64,000 nt of DNA from Ascidiaceihabitans sp023955215 (GCA_943788345.1 CALSPX010000013.1:62001-126000); one strand, 5' to 3'; shown: positions 16,479 through 24,938, counted from the stretch's first letter. Notes: a model not told the origin generated them from the letters alone. A program made the numbers and translations.

Positions 16479-17993
16479 TTACTTCTTCTTCCCGAAACCG
16501 GACAGACCGGATGGCAGACCCATGCCGCCGCCCATTCCACCAAGACCGGGCATTTTACCGCCAAGTTGCTTGGCCGCTGCTTCAAGTGCTGCGGGGTCCA
16601 TTTGGGACGGGTCCATGCCAGCAGGCATTCCGCCGCCAGCGCCGCCGCCCATCATGCCCTTCATGGCTTGCTTCAGCATGCCACCTTTGCCCATTTTGCC
16701 CATCTTCTTCATCATGTCCGACATCTGGCGCTGCATCTTCACAAGTTTGTTCAGATCAGACACCTGCATGCCGGCACCTTTGGCGATCCGCTTTTTGCGG
16801 GAGGCCTGAAGAAGGGCAGGGTTAGCGCGTTCTTTTTTGGTCATGGATTGGATCAAGGCGATTTGCTGTTTCAGCACCTTGTCGTCAAAACCGGCCTTTT
16901 CGACCTGCTTTGCCATTTTACCCATGCCGGGCATCATGCCCATCATGCCTTGCATGCCGCCCATTTGGATCATTTGCTCAAGCTGCATCTTGAGGTCGTT
17001 CATATTGAACTGACCTTTGGCCATGCGCTTCATCATGCGCTCGGCTTGTTCTGCCTCGATCGTGTCTTGGGCTTTTTCAACAAGGGCAACGATGTCACCC
17101 ATGCCGAGTATACGGCCGCCGACGCGTTCAGGTTCGAACGTTTCAAGCGCGTCCATCTTTTCGCCAAGACCGACGAATTTGATTGGCTTGCCAGTCACAG
17201 CGCGCATGGACAATGCAGCACCACCGCGACCATCACCGTCCATACGGGTCAGGACCACACCAGAGATGCCGATGCGTTGATCAAAGTTTTCTGCGGTTTG
17301 CACTGCGTCTTGACCTGTTAGGCCATCGACAACCAGCAATGTCTCGCGGGGGTTTGCAACGTCACGAACGGCTTCAACCTGCTGCATCAACTCTTCGTCG
17401 ATGGACAAGCGGCCCGCAGTGTCGAGCATATAGACGTCGTAGCCGCCCATGTTCGCTTGGGTCTTGGCACGTTTGGCGATGGATACGGGATCTTCGCCTT
17501 TGACGATTGGCAATGTGTCTACGCCAATTTGAACGCCCAAAATCTGCAGCTGTTCCATCGCAGCCGGACGGTTCACGTCGAGAGAGGCCATAAGGACCTT
17601 TTTGCCCTCGCGCTCTTTCAGACGTTTCGCCAGCTTTGCGGTTGTTGTTGTCTTACCTGAACCTTGCAAACCAACCATCAAGATTGGGGCAGGTGGGCTA
17701 TCAATCTTTAGGTGACCTGGTTCGCCTTCACCCTTAAGGGTGTCGATCAATGCATCGTGCACGATCTTGACGACCTGTTGGCCCGGCGTCACAGATTTTG
17801 TGACCGCTTGGCCTGTGGCCTTGTCTTGGACAGCTTTTACAAAATTGGTGGCAACAGGAAGGGAAACGTCGGCCTCAAGTAGGGCAACACGTACTTCGCG
17901 CAGGGCTGTTTTGACGTCTTCGTCAGACAGCGCACCTTGTTTTGTTAGTCGGTCAAAGACGCCGGAAAGGCGGTCGGATAGATTTTCAAACAT
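16479..17993 (-). CDS. ffh: Signal recognition particle GTPase Ffh
   Basis: Cytosolic GTPase that, with 4.5S RNA, targets nascent membrane proteins to FtsY; 504 aa. N domain to about residue 100; G domain with GLQGSGKTTTTAKLA, DTAGR and TRMDGDGRGGAAL; and the Met/Gly-rich M domain (GGMQGMMGMMPGMG and the KRIAKGAG RNA-binding region). GGAG seven bases upstream supports ATG 17993. The C-terminal tail is extremely Gly/Met-rich, as is usual in this order. The 4.5S RNA gene is not in this window as far as I can see. Confidence 0.97.
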   Translation of the reverse strand: MFENLSDRLSGVFDRLTKQGALSDEDVKTALREVRVALLEADVSLPVATNFVKAVQDKATGQAVTKSVTPGQQVVKIVHDALIDTLKGEGEPGHLKIDSPPAPILMVGLQGSGKTTTTAKLAKRLKEREGKKVLMASLDVNRPAAMEQLQILGVQIGVDTLPIVKGEDPVSIAKRAKTQANMGGYDVYMLDTAGRLSIDEELMQQVEAVRDVANPRETLLVVDGLTGQDAVQTAENFDQRIGISGVVLTRMDGDGRGGAALSMRAVTGKPIKFVGLGEKMDALETFEPERVGGRILGMGDIVALVEKAQDTIEAEQAERMMKRMAKGQFNMNDLKMQLEQMIQMGGMQGMMGMMPGMGKMAKQVEKAGFDDKVLKQQIALIQSMTKKERANPALLQASRKKRIAKGAGMQVSDLNKLVKMQRQMSDMMKKMGKMGKGGMLKQAMKGMMGGGAGGGMPAGMDPSQMDPAALEAAAKQLGGKMPGLGGMGGGMGLPSGLSGFGKKK

Positions 17994-18102
17994 GCCAAGG
18001 CTCCTTTGCCCGATTACTGTTAACCCCTAGATAGGAAGGGGTGGTGACGATTGCATCATCACGATGCGAAATACAAAAATACCTAAGTCAGCTCATTGAG
18101 AC

Positions 18103-18273
18103 GGGGACAAAACAAAACAGTTTTGCCCCCGTGGGCGCGACGCGCTGACGGAGGGCGATCCTTGATATAACAAGGACCGGAAGGGTTTATGCTTCCGGAT
18201 GTTGATGCGGATGTAGGCCGTGGTGGGGATAGAGTCAACAGTTTAAGGGGGCAAAGCCGTTGCTCTGCCCCTT
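18103..18273. other. Structured intergenic region with four hairpins
   Basis: Between azoR and ffh (17994-18287, no gene seen) four inverted repeats follow each other: 18103-18129 (GGGG/CAAAAC paired with GTTTTG/CCCC), 18159-18176 (TCCTTG/CAAGGA), 18177-18198 (CCGGAAG/CTTCCGG) and 18245-18273 (AAGGGGGCA with TGCCCCTT). The last probably ends the azoR transcript on the minus strand. The first and last share a G-run plus GCAAA sequence, which hints at a dispersed repeat family or a small RNA. Neither is proven. Confidence 0.5.
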
Positions 18274-18287
18274 GTTTATCTACTGCA

Positions 18288-18866
18288 TTATGCCGCGATT
18301 GCGTCGATTTGGGTTTGTGCGCCCTTGAGCGCGGCATCAAGGTCGCCTGCAGTCCCCTGTGCGGCCACAAATGCGACGTCAGTGATTCCGATAAACCCAA
18401 GCATTGTGGTCATATAGGTACTTGCGTGATCCATTGGTGAGCCTAGAGGAACGCCGCCAGATGCGATGACGACAATGGCGCGTTTGCCTTCCATCAATCC
18501 AACGGGGCCTTTTTCTGTATATTGAAAAGTGTGGCCTGCGCGGCAAACCAGATCGACCCAGGCCTTTAGGCTGGCGGGGATGCCGAAGTTGTACATTGAA
18601 ACGCCGATGACCAATGTGTCTGCGTCTTTGATCTCTTGGATCAAGCTGTCAGAGGTCGCGAGCTTTTCGGCCTGTTGTTCTGTGAGCTGATCAGCAGGTG
18701 TCCAATTCGCGCCAAGCCATGCTTCGTCCAGCTGTGGAAGGGGGTGCGTGAGTAGATCACGGTGTGTTGTTTGTCCGCCCAGTTTTTCAACGATTTGTGC
18801 TGAAAGCTGGCGTGAAACTGATGCGTTTGTTCGGCCAGAACTGTCGATTTGTAGATTGTGTGTCAT
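18288..18866 (-). CDS. azoR: FMN-dependent NADH-azoreductase
   Basis: Flavodoxin-fold quinone/azo reductase, 192 aa. The FMN-binding segment VSMYNFGIPASLKAWVD and the later VVIASGGVPLGSPMDHASTY match AzoR. It reduces quinones and azo compounds with NADH and probably defends against electrophiles. Divergent from a LysR-type gene with about 110 bp between them, the classic arrangement for regulator and target; an AACAG-TAA-CTGTT repeat lies there. Confidence 0.9.
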   Translation of the reverse strand: MTHNLQIDSSGRTNASVSRQLSAQIVEKLGGQTTHRDLLTHPLPQLDEAWLGANWTPADQLTEQQAEKLATSDSLIQEIKDADTLVIGVSMYNFGIPASLKAWVDLVCRAGHTFQYTEKGPVGLMEGKRAIVVIASGGVPLGSPMDHASTYMTTMLGFIGITDVAFVAAQGTAGDLDAALKGAQTQIDAIAA

Positions 18867-18939
18867 GTCTGTTCCTTGTGAGTGTGCTTGTCTGCATCCT
18901 ACATAGGGATTGCATATTTGAACGTAAGGCGCTTATCTC

Positions 18940-18952
18940 AACAGTAACTGTT
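18940..18952. promoter_or_regulatory. Candidate LysR operator between azoR and lysR
   Basis: AACAG at 18940-18944, TAA, CTGTT at 18948-18952: a short perfect dyad in the 110-bp divergent spacer, 28 bp before the regulator's ATG. LysR proteins commonly bind such dyads and repress their own gene. Assignment is by position only. Confidence 0.4.
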
Positions 18953-18979
18953 AGAATTTGCACATGAGCGAGGATTGCC

Positions 18980-19855
18980 ATGAACAATTGGGATGAAATT
19001 AAGACCGCCTATCAGGTTGCCCGTATGGGGACTGTGAGTGGTGCCGCCGAAGTATTGGGTGTACACCATGCGACTGTCATTCGTCACATTGATGCGTTGG
19101 AAGGCCAGTTGGGGGTAAAGCTGTTTCAGCGCCATGCCCGTGGTTACACCGCGACCGAAGTTGGGGATGATTTGTTTCGTGTGGCTCAAGCGACAGATGA
19201 TCAGTTCAACCAGTTGGTTGGGCGCATCAAGGGACGTGGCACGGATGTGTCGGGGGAGTTGGTCGTCACATCGCTGGTGGCTTTGGCCCCGCGCATGGCC
19301 CCCTTGTTGGTTGAGTTTCAGCAGGCGCACCCAGATGTTATGATCCGGTATTTGACGGGCGAGCGGTTGTTTCGATTGGAATACGGCGAGGCACATGTTG
19401 CTATTCGTGCAGGCAATGCGCCGGATCAACCGGACAATGTGGTGCAACCTTTTGTGCGACAACGGATGGGGCTTTATGCCAGTAGGGCCTATGTCGAACG
19501 CAACGGTGTGCCGAGGGATGTGGCGGATTGTGCGACGCATCGCTTTGTGGGGCATGATGACGACAGCCGCGCACCCTTCAACAAATGGCTAAGTGAAAAG
19601 ATACCCGAAGCCGCAGTGACATTTCGCAGCACAGACACCCGTGCGCTTGAACAAGCGGTTCTGGCAGGGGCGGGAATTGGGTTCATTGCGGTGATGGACG
19701 CGGATGCAAACCCTGAGTTGGTTGAGATGTTTCCCCATCAAGAAGAATGGTCTGGGCCGTTGTGGTTGGTCACCCATGTTGATTTGCACCGTACGACTAA
19801 GGTGCAGGCCTTTGTAAACTTCCTGAAGGAACATTCCAAAGACTGGGATATGTAG
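18980..19855 (+). CDS. LysR family transcriptional regulator
   Basis: 291 aa. Winged-helix N-terminus (GTVSGAAEVLGVHHATVIRHIDALEGQLGVKLF) followed by a periplasmic-binding-protein-like effector domain (about 95-290). It is divergent from azoR and four to eight bases upstream of an EamA exporter gene, so it likely controls azoR and may be co-transcribed with the exporter. The inducer is unknown; quinone-like electrophiles are a guess from the azoR link. Confidence 0.9.
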   Translation: MNNWDEIKTAYQVARMGTVSGAAEVLGVHHATVIRHIDALEGQLGVKLFQRHARGYTATEVGDDLFRVAQATDDQFNQLVGRIKGRGTDVSGELVVTSLVALAPRMAPLLVEFQQAHPDVMIRYLTGERLFRLEYGEAHVAIRAGNAPDQPDNVVQPFVRQRMGLYASRAYVERNGVPRDVADCATHRFVGHDDDSRAPFNKWLSEKIPEAAVTFRSTDTRALEQAVLAGAGIGFIAVMDADANPELVEMFPHQEEWSGPLWLVTHVDLHRTTKVQAFVNFLKEHSKDWDM

Positions 19856-19862
19856 TGTGGGT

Positions 19863-20744
19863 ATGACCGCCGCCAAGCAGGGCCATCTGGCGATGCTGTT
19901 GTTTTCCGTGCTTGTGGCGGGATCTTTTTCGCTAGGGGCATTGGCCGCCAATGATATTGCGCCGGGTGCGTTGAATGCTGTGCGATTTGCAATTGCCTCA
20001 ATTGTTATCGGCGCTGCGGTATTGGCGACGGGTGGTGTGCAGCGTTCTGCGTTGAACGCACCTTGGCGGTATCTGTTGTTGGGCGGTATTTTTGGCACTT
20101 ATTTTGTGCTGATGTTTGAAGGGCTCAAAACGGCCCCACCTGTCAGTGCTGCGGCGGTGTTCACGTTGATCCCTATTATGGCGGCTGGATTTGGCTGGTT
20201 GCTGATGCGCCAAAAGCTGACAGGGCGTATGTTGGTGGCCTTGTTGATCGGTGGTATTGGCGCGCTTTGGGTGATCTTTCGGGCTGATGTTGGCGCACTG
20301 CTAGAGTTCAAGATCGGGCGGGGCGAGGCGATCTATTTCGTCGGTTGCGTATTTCACGCGCTTTACACACCCTTGGTGCGCAAGCTGAACCGTGGCGAGC
20401 CCGCGTTGGTCTTTACCTTGGGCGTTTTGCTGGCGGGATGTTTGTTGATCACGATTTACAGTTGGAATGATTTGATTGCGACGGATTGGGCGGCGTTGCC
20501 AACAATCGTTTGGATAACAATTTTCTATGTCGCAATCTGTGCGAGTTCAGCGACTTTTGTGTTGATGCAATTTGCGACGATGCGTCTGCCTGCGGCCAAA
20601 GTGATGGCCTATACTTACCTAACGCCCAGCTGGGTTATCCTTTGGCAGATCGCGCTGGGCCAAGGTGTGCCTGTGGTCTGGATATTGGGCGGCATCGGTT
20701 TGACGATCGTAGCATTGGCTATGCTTTTGCGTGATGAGGGTTAA
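19863..20744 (+). CDS. DMT superfamily (EamA) transporter
   Basis: Inner-membrane protein, 293 aa, with about ten hydrophobic helices arranged as two EamA repeats (roughly residues 7-140 and 150-290). Family features include LGALAANDIAPGALNAVRFA in the first repeat and AAKVMAYTYLTPSWVILWQ in the second. EamA proteins usually export metabolites or amino acids; the cargo is not predictable. ATG 19863 is preferred; a GTG six bases earlier would also work. It follows the LysR gene with almost no gap. Confidence 0.86.
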   Translation: MTAAKQGHLAMLLFSVLVAGSFSLGALAANDIAPGALNAVRFAIASIVIGAAVLATGGVQRSALNAPWRYLLLGGIFGTYFVLMFEGLKTAPPVSAAAVFTLIPIMAAGFGWLLMRQKLTGRMLVALLIGGIGALWVIFRADVGALLEFKIGRGEAIYFVGCVFHALYTPLVRKLNRGEPALVFTLGVLLAGCLLITIYSWNDLIATDWAALPTIVWITIFYVAICASSATFVLMQFATMRLPAAKVMAYTYLTPSWVILWQIALGQGVPVVWILGGIGLTIVALAMLLRDEG

Positions 20745-20756
20745 AGGCTAACAACC

Positions 20757-21089
20757 TTATTCAGGTGCTGTATCAAGTTCGGTTTCCAAGAACCGTTCGA
20801 ACGCATCCAGATTGACGGGTTCGAATTGCCCAAATCCCTGCATCCAGACACTGGCGTTCTTCATCGCGTCGGGTTCCAGTTTGCACCATTTCACCCGTCC
20901 ACGTTTTTCTTGCGCTATCAGGCCAGCGCGGGTCAGGATCATCAGGTGTTTCGAGATTGCGGCCAATGACATTTCGAATGGTTCGGCTACGTCGGTCACG
21001 GCCATATCGTCTTCTAGCAGCATGCTTAAGATCGCCCGACGGGTCGGATCAGCGAGAGCAGCAAAGATGGTGTCTAAAGAATTGGCCAT
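20757..21089 (-). CDS. ArsR-family winged-helix regulator
   Basis: 110 aa. FAALADPTRRAILSMLL starts the ArsR helix-turn-helix, with EMSLAAISKHLMILTRAGLI as the recognition region. No CxC metal-binding motif is seen, so it is probably not a metal sensor. Many relatives pair with SRPBCC proteins, absent here. ATG 21089 is preferred over a TTG at 21128 because homologues start just before FAALADPTRR. A near-perfect dyad, TCAACCAAATGGTTGA, sits about 32 bp upstream and may be its own operator. Confidence 0.86.
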   Translation of the reverse strand: MANSLDTIFAALADPTRRAILSMLLEDDMAVTDVAEPFEMSLAAISKHLMILTRAGLIAQEKRGRVKWCKLEPDAMKNASVWMQGFGQFEPVNLDAFERFLETELDTAPE

Positions 21090-21120
21090 AGGGATGCTTT
21101 GGCAAAGGCAAAAGGGATCG

Positions 21121-21136
21121 TCAACCAAATGGTTGA
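21121..21136. promoter_or_regulatory. Candidate ArsR operator
   Basis: TCAACCAAATGGTTGA, 6-bp arms around AAAT, positioned where the arsR-type promoter should be. Sites of this shape (AACCA-TGGTT) are bound by SRPBCC-linked ArsR regulators; autoregulation is inferred. Confidence 0.5.
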
Positions 21137-21320
21137 ATGTCTAAAGTTGCCTGTAATTGGTTAACTGCTTCCTGCGACATGATTGCAGGCGGTCGTCTTT
21201 ACTAATTTTTGTGCATGTAATCAGCGTCTTGATCCGTTTTTGGAAACCTCGATGACCCTGTTGACTCGGACCCGTCCCCCCATTAGCACTCCCTCAAGAT
21301 TTCCAATTGGGGAAAACGCC

Positions 21321-21674
21321 GTGACCGATCCTGATCAAAAGCTGCAAATGCAGCAACTTGAAGCCAAGATCGCCGCAGCGAAGCAGGCACAAGAGCCTGG
21401 ACCCAAGAAGGAAGAGCACTATTCCCAAGCGCAACATGCGTGGCGGATGGTGATAGAGTTGGTGGCCGGTCTTGGGATCGGTTTTGGCATAGGATACGGG
21501 TTAGATTACCTGTTTGGGACACTTCCCATCTTTATGCTGATTTTCACCGTTCTGGGTTTGGTGGCCGGGGTCAAAACGATGATCCGCAGTGCTCATGAGA
21601 TGCAGAATGATCAATTGGCCGAATTGGCCGCGAATGACGATGCGGGATTATCCCGCAAAGATGAGGGAGCCTGA
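21321..21674 (+). CDS. atpI: ATP synthase subunit I (AtpI)
   Basis: 117-aa small membrane protein that heads F0 operons and helps c-ring assembly and Mg2+ handling in other bacteria. Basic/Gln-rich N-terminus (LEAKIAAAKQAQE), then two helices (LVAGLGIGFGIGYGLDYLFG and MLIFTVLGLVAGVKTM). GTG 21321 with GGGGA eight bases upstream gives the usual Rhodobacterales N-terminus; the open frame further upstream is non-coding leader. atpB starts two bases after the stop. Confidence 0.88.
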   Translation: MTDPDQKLQMQQLEAKIAAAKQAQEPGPKKEEHYSQAQHAWRMVIELVAGLGIGFGIGYGLDYLFGTLPIFMLIFTVLGLVAGVKTMIRSAHEMQNDQLAELAANDDAGLSRKDEGA

Positions 21675-21676
21675 AA

Positions 21677-22432
21677 ATGGCAAGCGAAGCACAAGGCGCA
21701 GAAACTGGCGGGCTGGAATTCCACCCAATGGATCAGTTCAACATTGAATCGCTATTTGGCGGTCCAATTGCTTGGTACACTCCAACAAACGCAGCGTTGT
21801 GGATGGGTCTAGCGATTTTGGCAGTGATCGGCCTGATGGTTTTGACCACGACTAAGCGTTCCGTTGTTCCTTCACGCGGTCAGTCAGTCGCTGAATTGGC
21901 ATACGGCTTTGTCTACAAGATGGTAGAAGACGTATCCGGCAAAGATGGCGTCGTTTACTTCCCATACATCATGACATTGTTCATGTTTATCGTTTGCGCC
22001 AACTTCCTTGGCCTTATCCCAATGTCCTTCACTACTACATCCCACTTTGCCGTAACGGTTGTCTTGGCGATGGCAGTGTTCTTGACAGTGACTGTTTTGG
22101 GTTTTGTCAAAAATGGTACGAAATTTTTGGGTCTATTCTGGGTGTCTTCTGCACCATTGGCCCTACGCCCAATCCTGGCGATCATCGAAGTTATCTCATA
22201 CTTCGTACGTCCGGTAAGCCACTCTATTCGTTTGGCGGGTAACGTCATGGCGGGTCACGCGGTTATCAAAGTGTTCGCAGGTTTCGCAGCAATCGCTGTG
22301 GTTAGCCCGATCGCAATCGCAGGCATCGTCGCAATGTACGCCCTAGAGATCTTGGTCTCATTCATTCAGGCATATGTTTTCACAATTCTGACGTGCGTTT
22401 ACTTGAAAGACGCGCTTCACCCGAGCCACTAA
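21677..22432 (+). CDS. atpB: ATP synthase F0 subunit a
   Basis: Polytopic stator subunit forming the proton half-channels against the c-ring; 251 aa, five or six helices. The essential Arg lies in SHSIRLAGNVMAGHAV near residue 185, and the C-terminal helix with EILVSFIQAYVFTILTCVYL is also conserved. It directly follows atpI. A strong hairpin separates it from atpE. Confidence 0.97.
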   Translation: MASEAQGAETGGLEFHPMDQFNIESLFGGPIAWYTPTNAALWMGLAILAVIGLMVLTTTKRSVVPSRGQSVAELAYGFVYKMVEDVSGKDGVVYFPYIMTLFMFIVCANFLGLIPMSFTTTSHFAVTVVLAMAVFLTVTVLGFVKNGTKFLGLFWVSSAPLALRPILAIIEVISYFVRPVSHSIRLAGNVMAGHAVIKVFAGFAAIAVVSPIAIAGIVAMYALEILVSFIQAYVFTILTCVYLKDALHPSH

Positions 22433-22451
22433 GCCCGGGGAACAAAGGTTA

Positions 22452-22469
22452 GGCGGGGGAAACCCCGCC
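22452..22469 (+). promoter_or_regulatory. Stem-loop between atpB and atpE
   Basis: GGCGGGG-GAAA-CCCCGCC: a 7-bp all-GC stem capped by a GAAA tetraloop, 73 bp before atpE. No U-run follows, so it is more likely an RNA processing or stability element than a terminator. Confidence 0.6.
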
Positions 22470-22541
22470 CTACAGTATCACTCACAACGGCAAACATTCG
22501 TTTGTCTATCTATCTAACTTCCAATCGTAAGGAGATTTCAC

Positions 22542-22766
22542 ATGGAAGGTGAACTAGCACACATCGGCGCAGGTCTAGCAGCAATCGGTTCCGGCGCAGC
22601 CGCTATCGGTGTTGGTAACGTTGCAGGCAACTTTTTGGCAGGCGCATTGCGCAACCCATCTGCAGCAGCATCACAAACAGCGACACTGTTTATCGGTATC
22701 GCATTCGCAGAAGCTTTGGGGATCTTTTCATTCCTCGTAGCTCTGTTGCTGATGTTCGCTGTCTAA
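22542..22766 (+). CDS. atpE: ATP synthase F0 subunit c
   Basis: 74-aa hairpin of two membrane helices that forms the rotor ring. Helix 1 is Gly/Ala-rich (IGAGLAAIGSGAAAIGVG), the polar loop is ALRNPSA, and helix 2 carries the proton-binding Glu57 (IAFAEALGIF). AAGGAG upstream is a near-ideal ribosome site, and the gene is flanked by two stable stem-loops, which fits the need for many copies per complex. Confidence 0.97.
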   Translation: MEGELAHIGAGLAAIGSGAAAIGVGNVAGNFLAGALRNPSAAASQTATLFIGIAFAEALGIFSFLVALLLMFAV

Positions 22767-22820
22767 GACAGACTGAACAACAGTATTGCTTACACACCGT
22801 AGGCAATAAGTTCCTTACGG

Positions 22821-22850
22821 TCGGGCGGTGCATTTCGATGTCCCGCCCGA
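22821..22850 (+). promoter_or_regulatory. Stem-loop between atpE and atpF'
   Basis: TCGGGCGG pairs with CCGCCCGA, with an inner CAT-TTCG-ATG stem and tetraloop. It lies 55 bases after the atpE stop and 41 before the b' gene. With the hairpin before atpE it brackets that gene; likely an RNA stability or attenuation element. Confidence 0.6.
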
Positions 22851-22890
22851 TGTAATGACCGCCCAATTGGGTGATTGAACGGAGACCAAG

Positions 22891-23418
22891 ATGGCAACCG
22901 ATACACAAAGTGCAGCAGAGGCCTCAGGTCCCGGCATGCCACAACTGGACTTTTCGACATGGGGCAACCAGATCTTCTGGTTGGTTATTACCCTTGTCGT
23001 AATCTATCTTATTCTGTCTCGCGTGGCTTTGCCGCGTATTGCTTCGGTTTTGGCCGAACGTCAGGGGACAATTACAAATGACATCGCCGCAGCAGAAGAT
23101 TTGAAAGCCAAAGCACAGGAAGCAGAAGCTGCCTATGACAAAGCACTTATCGATGCACGCGCCGAAGCAGGCCGCATCGTGGCAGAGACCAAAGCCGGCA
23201 TCCAAGCCGACTTGGACAAAGCTATTGCGACTGCAGACACCAAGATTGCTGCGAAAGCTGCTGAGGGTGAGAAGGTCATTGCTGAAATTCGCGCTGGTGC
23301 CTTGGACAACGTAAAAGTTGTTGCCAAAGACACAGCAAAAGAAATCGTTGCAGCCATGGGTGGCAAGGCCGATGCGAAAAGCATCACCGCCGCCGTGACC
23401 GCGCGGATGAAAGGGTAA
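22891..23418 (+). CDS. atpG: ATP synthase F0 subunit b'
   Basis: 175-aa peripheral stalk subunit: one N-terminal membrane helix (WLVITLVVIYLILSRVALP, about residues 30-48) and a long charged helix for the coiled coil with subunit b. Photosynthetic-type alphaproteobacteria carry distinct b' and b subunits, and this one precedes b as usual. GGAG seven bases upstream supports ATG 22891. Symbol usage varies (atpG, atpF2, atpX). Confidence 0.93.
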   Translation: MATDTQSAAEASGPGMPQLDFSTWGNQIFWLVITLVVIYLILSRVALPRIASVLAERQGTITNDIAAAEDLKAKAQEAEAAYDKALIDARAEAGRIVAETKAGIQADLDKAIATADTKIAAKAAEGEKVIAEIRAGALDNVKVVAKDTAKEIVAAMGGKADAKSITAAVTARMKG

Positions 23419-23423
23419 TCGAG

Positions 23424-23993
23424 ATGCGTTTTACACAAATCACCCTGACAGGCGCTGTTGCGACCTTGGCCGCAAGCCCAGCTTTTGCGGCATCTGGTCC
23501 ATTCTTTTCGCTCGCAAACACAGACTTCATTGTGACGCTTGGCTTTATCGGCTTCATCGCAGTTTTGTTCTACTTCAAAGTGCCTTCCATGTTGGGCGGT
23601 ATGTTGGATCAACGCGCAGTTGGTATTCAGTCCGAATTGGACGAAGCCCGCACATTGCGCGAAGAAGCACAAACTTTGTTGGCAAGCTACGAGCGCAAGC
23701 AAAAAGAAGTTCAGGCCCAAGCAGACCGCATTGTTGCAGCAGCTAAAGATGAAGCTAACGCAGCGGCTGAACAGGCCCGCGCTGATCTGGCACAATCTAT
23801 CGAACGCCGCTTGGCTGCCGCTGAGGATCAAATTGCCTCTGCTGAAGCTTCTGCTGTGAAAGAAGTCCGTGACCAATCAGTTACCATTGCTATCGCAGTG
23901 GCACGTGACGTGATTGCGAAACAAATGACAGCTGCAAACGGCAGCTCGTTGATTGATGACGCGATCGCTCAAGTGGATGCGAAACTGCACTAA
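23424..23993 (+). CDS. atpF: ATP synthase F0 subunit b
   Basis: 189-aa stalk subunit. The N-terminus looks like a cleavable signal (MRFTQITLTGAVATLAASPA), then a membrane helix (FIVTLGFIGFIAVLFYF) and a long amphipathic helix dense in Ala, Glu, Lys and Arg that dimerises with b'. Five bases separate it from b'. A strong terminator follows, so the F0 operon ends here; the F1 operon is elsewhere. Confidence 0.94.
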   Translation: MRFTQITLTGAVATLAASPAFAASGPFFSLANTDFIVTLGFIGFIAVLFYFKVPSMLGGMLDQRAVGIQSELDEARTLREEAQTLLASYERKQKEVQAQADRIVAAAKDEANAAAEQARADLAQSIERRLAAAEDQIASAEASAVKEVRDQSVTIAIAVARDVIAKQMTAANGSSLIDDAIAQVDAKLH

Positions 23994-24017
23994 CTAAGTC
24001 GCAGTTACTTATTATTT

Positions 24018-24049
24018 AAAAGGCCCTGGCAGAGATGCTGGGGCCTTTT
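24018..24049 (+). terminator. Terminator of the F0 operon
   Basis: AAAAGGCCC at 24018-24026 pairs with GGGCCTTTT at 24041-24049, with extra inner GCA/TGC pairing and a GAGA loop. The T-run is built into the right arm. Also usable from the opposite strand for the regulator gene ending at 24062. Confidence 0.85.
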
Positions 24050-24061
24050 GCTATTGTGGGA

Positions 24062-24832
24062 TCAGGAATTTGTAGTTGCGTGATCTAGCCGTTGTTGGGC
24101 GACAATTTCGTTGCGCTGTGCCTTTTGCTGGTCGTGCAGGCTGACCTCGATGTAGTCCATATGGGCGTGCACCGCTTCCTTGGCCGCGACCCCATCACGG
24201 GCCTGTAGCGCGTCGTTTATTGCACGGTGCTGGTCCAGCATCGTGTTGCGCGTGGTGCGTTGGTTGAACATCACCTGACGGTTATAGAACACGCCTTCGC
24301 GCAGCAGCTCGTACATCGAACGCATCATGTGTAACATCACCACGTTATGGCTGGCTTCGATGATCGCCATGTGGAATTGCGCATCAAGCTGGGCTTCGTC
24401 TTCGGCTGTTCGTTTGGGATCTGCGGTTTCCATTTTGGAAAATACGGTCTGAACAACTTTCAGATCGGTATCAGACCCCAGGCGCGCCGCACGTTCCGCG
24501 GCCATCCCTTCCATGTCACGGCGAAAGGACAGGTAATCAAACACCGCCTCGTCATGGCGTGCAAAAAGTTGCGTCAAGGCAGGGGCAAAGGCAGAGCCAA
24601 GAACATCAGCGACAAACACACCAGCCCCAGCCCGCGCAATTAACAATCCGCTGTCTTGGAGCGTTCCAATCGCATCGCGCAGCGAGGGGCGTGACACGCC
24701 AAGGCGTTCAGCCAATTCACGTTCTGACGGCAAACGCTCACCGGGTCTAAGGATCCCACGCAGGATCAATTCCTCGACCTGACGCACCACGGCACCGGAT
24801 AGTTTTTCAGATTGTACGGTCGTGAATGGCAT
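24062..24832 (-). CDS. GntR-family regulator, FadR subfamily (FCD domain)
   Basis: 256 aa. N-terminal winged helix with RPGERLPSERELAERLGVSR and PSLRDAIGTLQDSGLL, then a helical FCD effector domain (about 95-235) containing the metal/ligand histidine pattern (DAQFHMAIIEASHNVVM and HRAINDAL). PdhR/LldR-type regulators look like this, but no target operon is adjacent, so the ligand is unknown. ATG 24832 has GAGGA eight bases upstream and is preferred over a TTG at 24847. Confidence 0.87.
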   Translation of the reverse strand: MPFTTVQSEKLSGAVVRQVEELILRGILRPGERLPSERELAERLGVSRPSLRDAIGTLQDSGLLIARAGAGVFVADVLGSAFAPALTQLFARHDEAVFDYLSFRRDMEGMAAERAARLGSDTDLKVVQTVFSKMETADPKRTAEDEAQLDAQFHMAIIEASHNVVMLHMMRSMYELLREGVFYNRQVMFNQRTTRNTMLDQHRAINDALQARDGVAAKEAVHAHMDYIEVSLHDQQKAQRNEIVAQQRLDHATTNS

Positions 24833-24938
24833 GGGCACTTTCCTCAATTGGTAATTTTATATGACCAAAGTGGGTGAGGGGCAATTTCTTTGTTACGGAT
24901 TAAGGGTTCGTTAAACATGGAAGGGGCAAAATCGGTGG

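Noticed and set aside
16452..17321. 289-residue His-rich plus-strand open frame opposite ffh
   Set aside because: It is the reverse reading of the Met/Gly-rich M domain (CAT codons give His); ffh is certain and the frame has no ribosome site or family resemblance.
18083..18400. 105-codon minus-strand frame across the hairpin region
   Set aside because: Overlaps the azoR end in another frame and the structured region; Pro/Arg/Ser-rich without family features.
23133..23876. 247-residue minus-strand frame opposite atpF' and atpF
   Set aside because: Covers two certain coiled-coil genes on the plus strand; composition is Cys/Phe-rich as expected from antisense reading.
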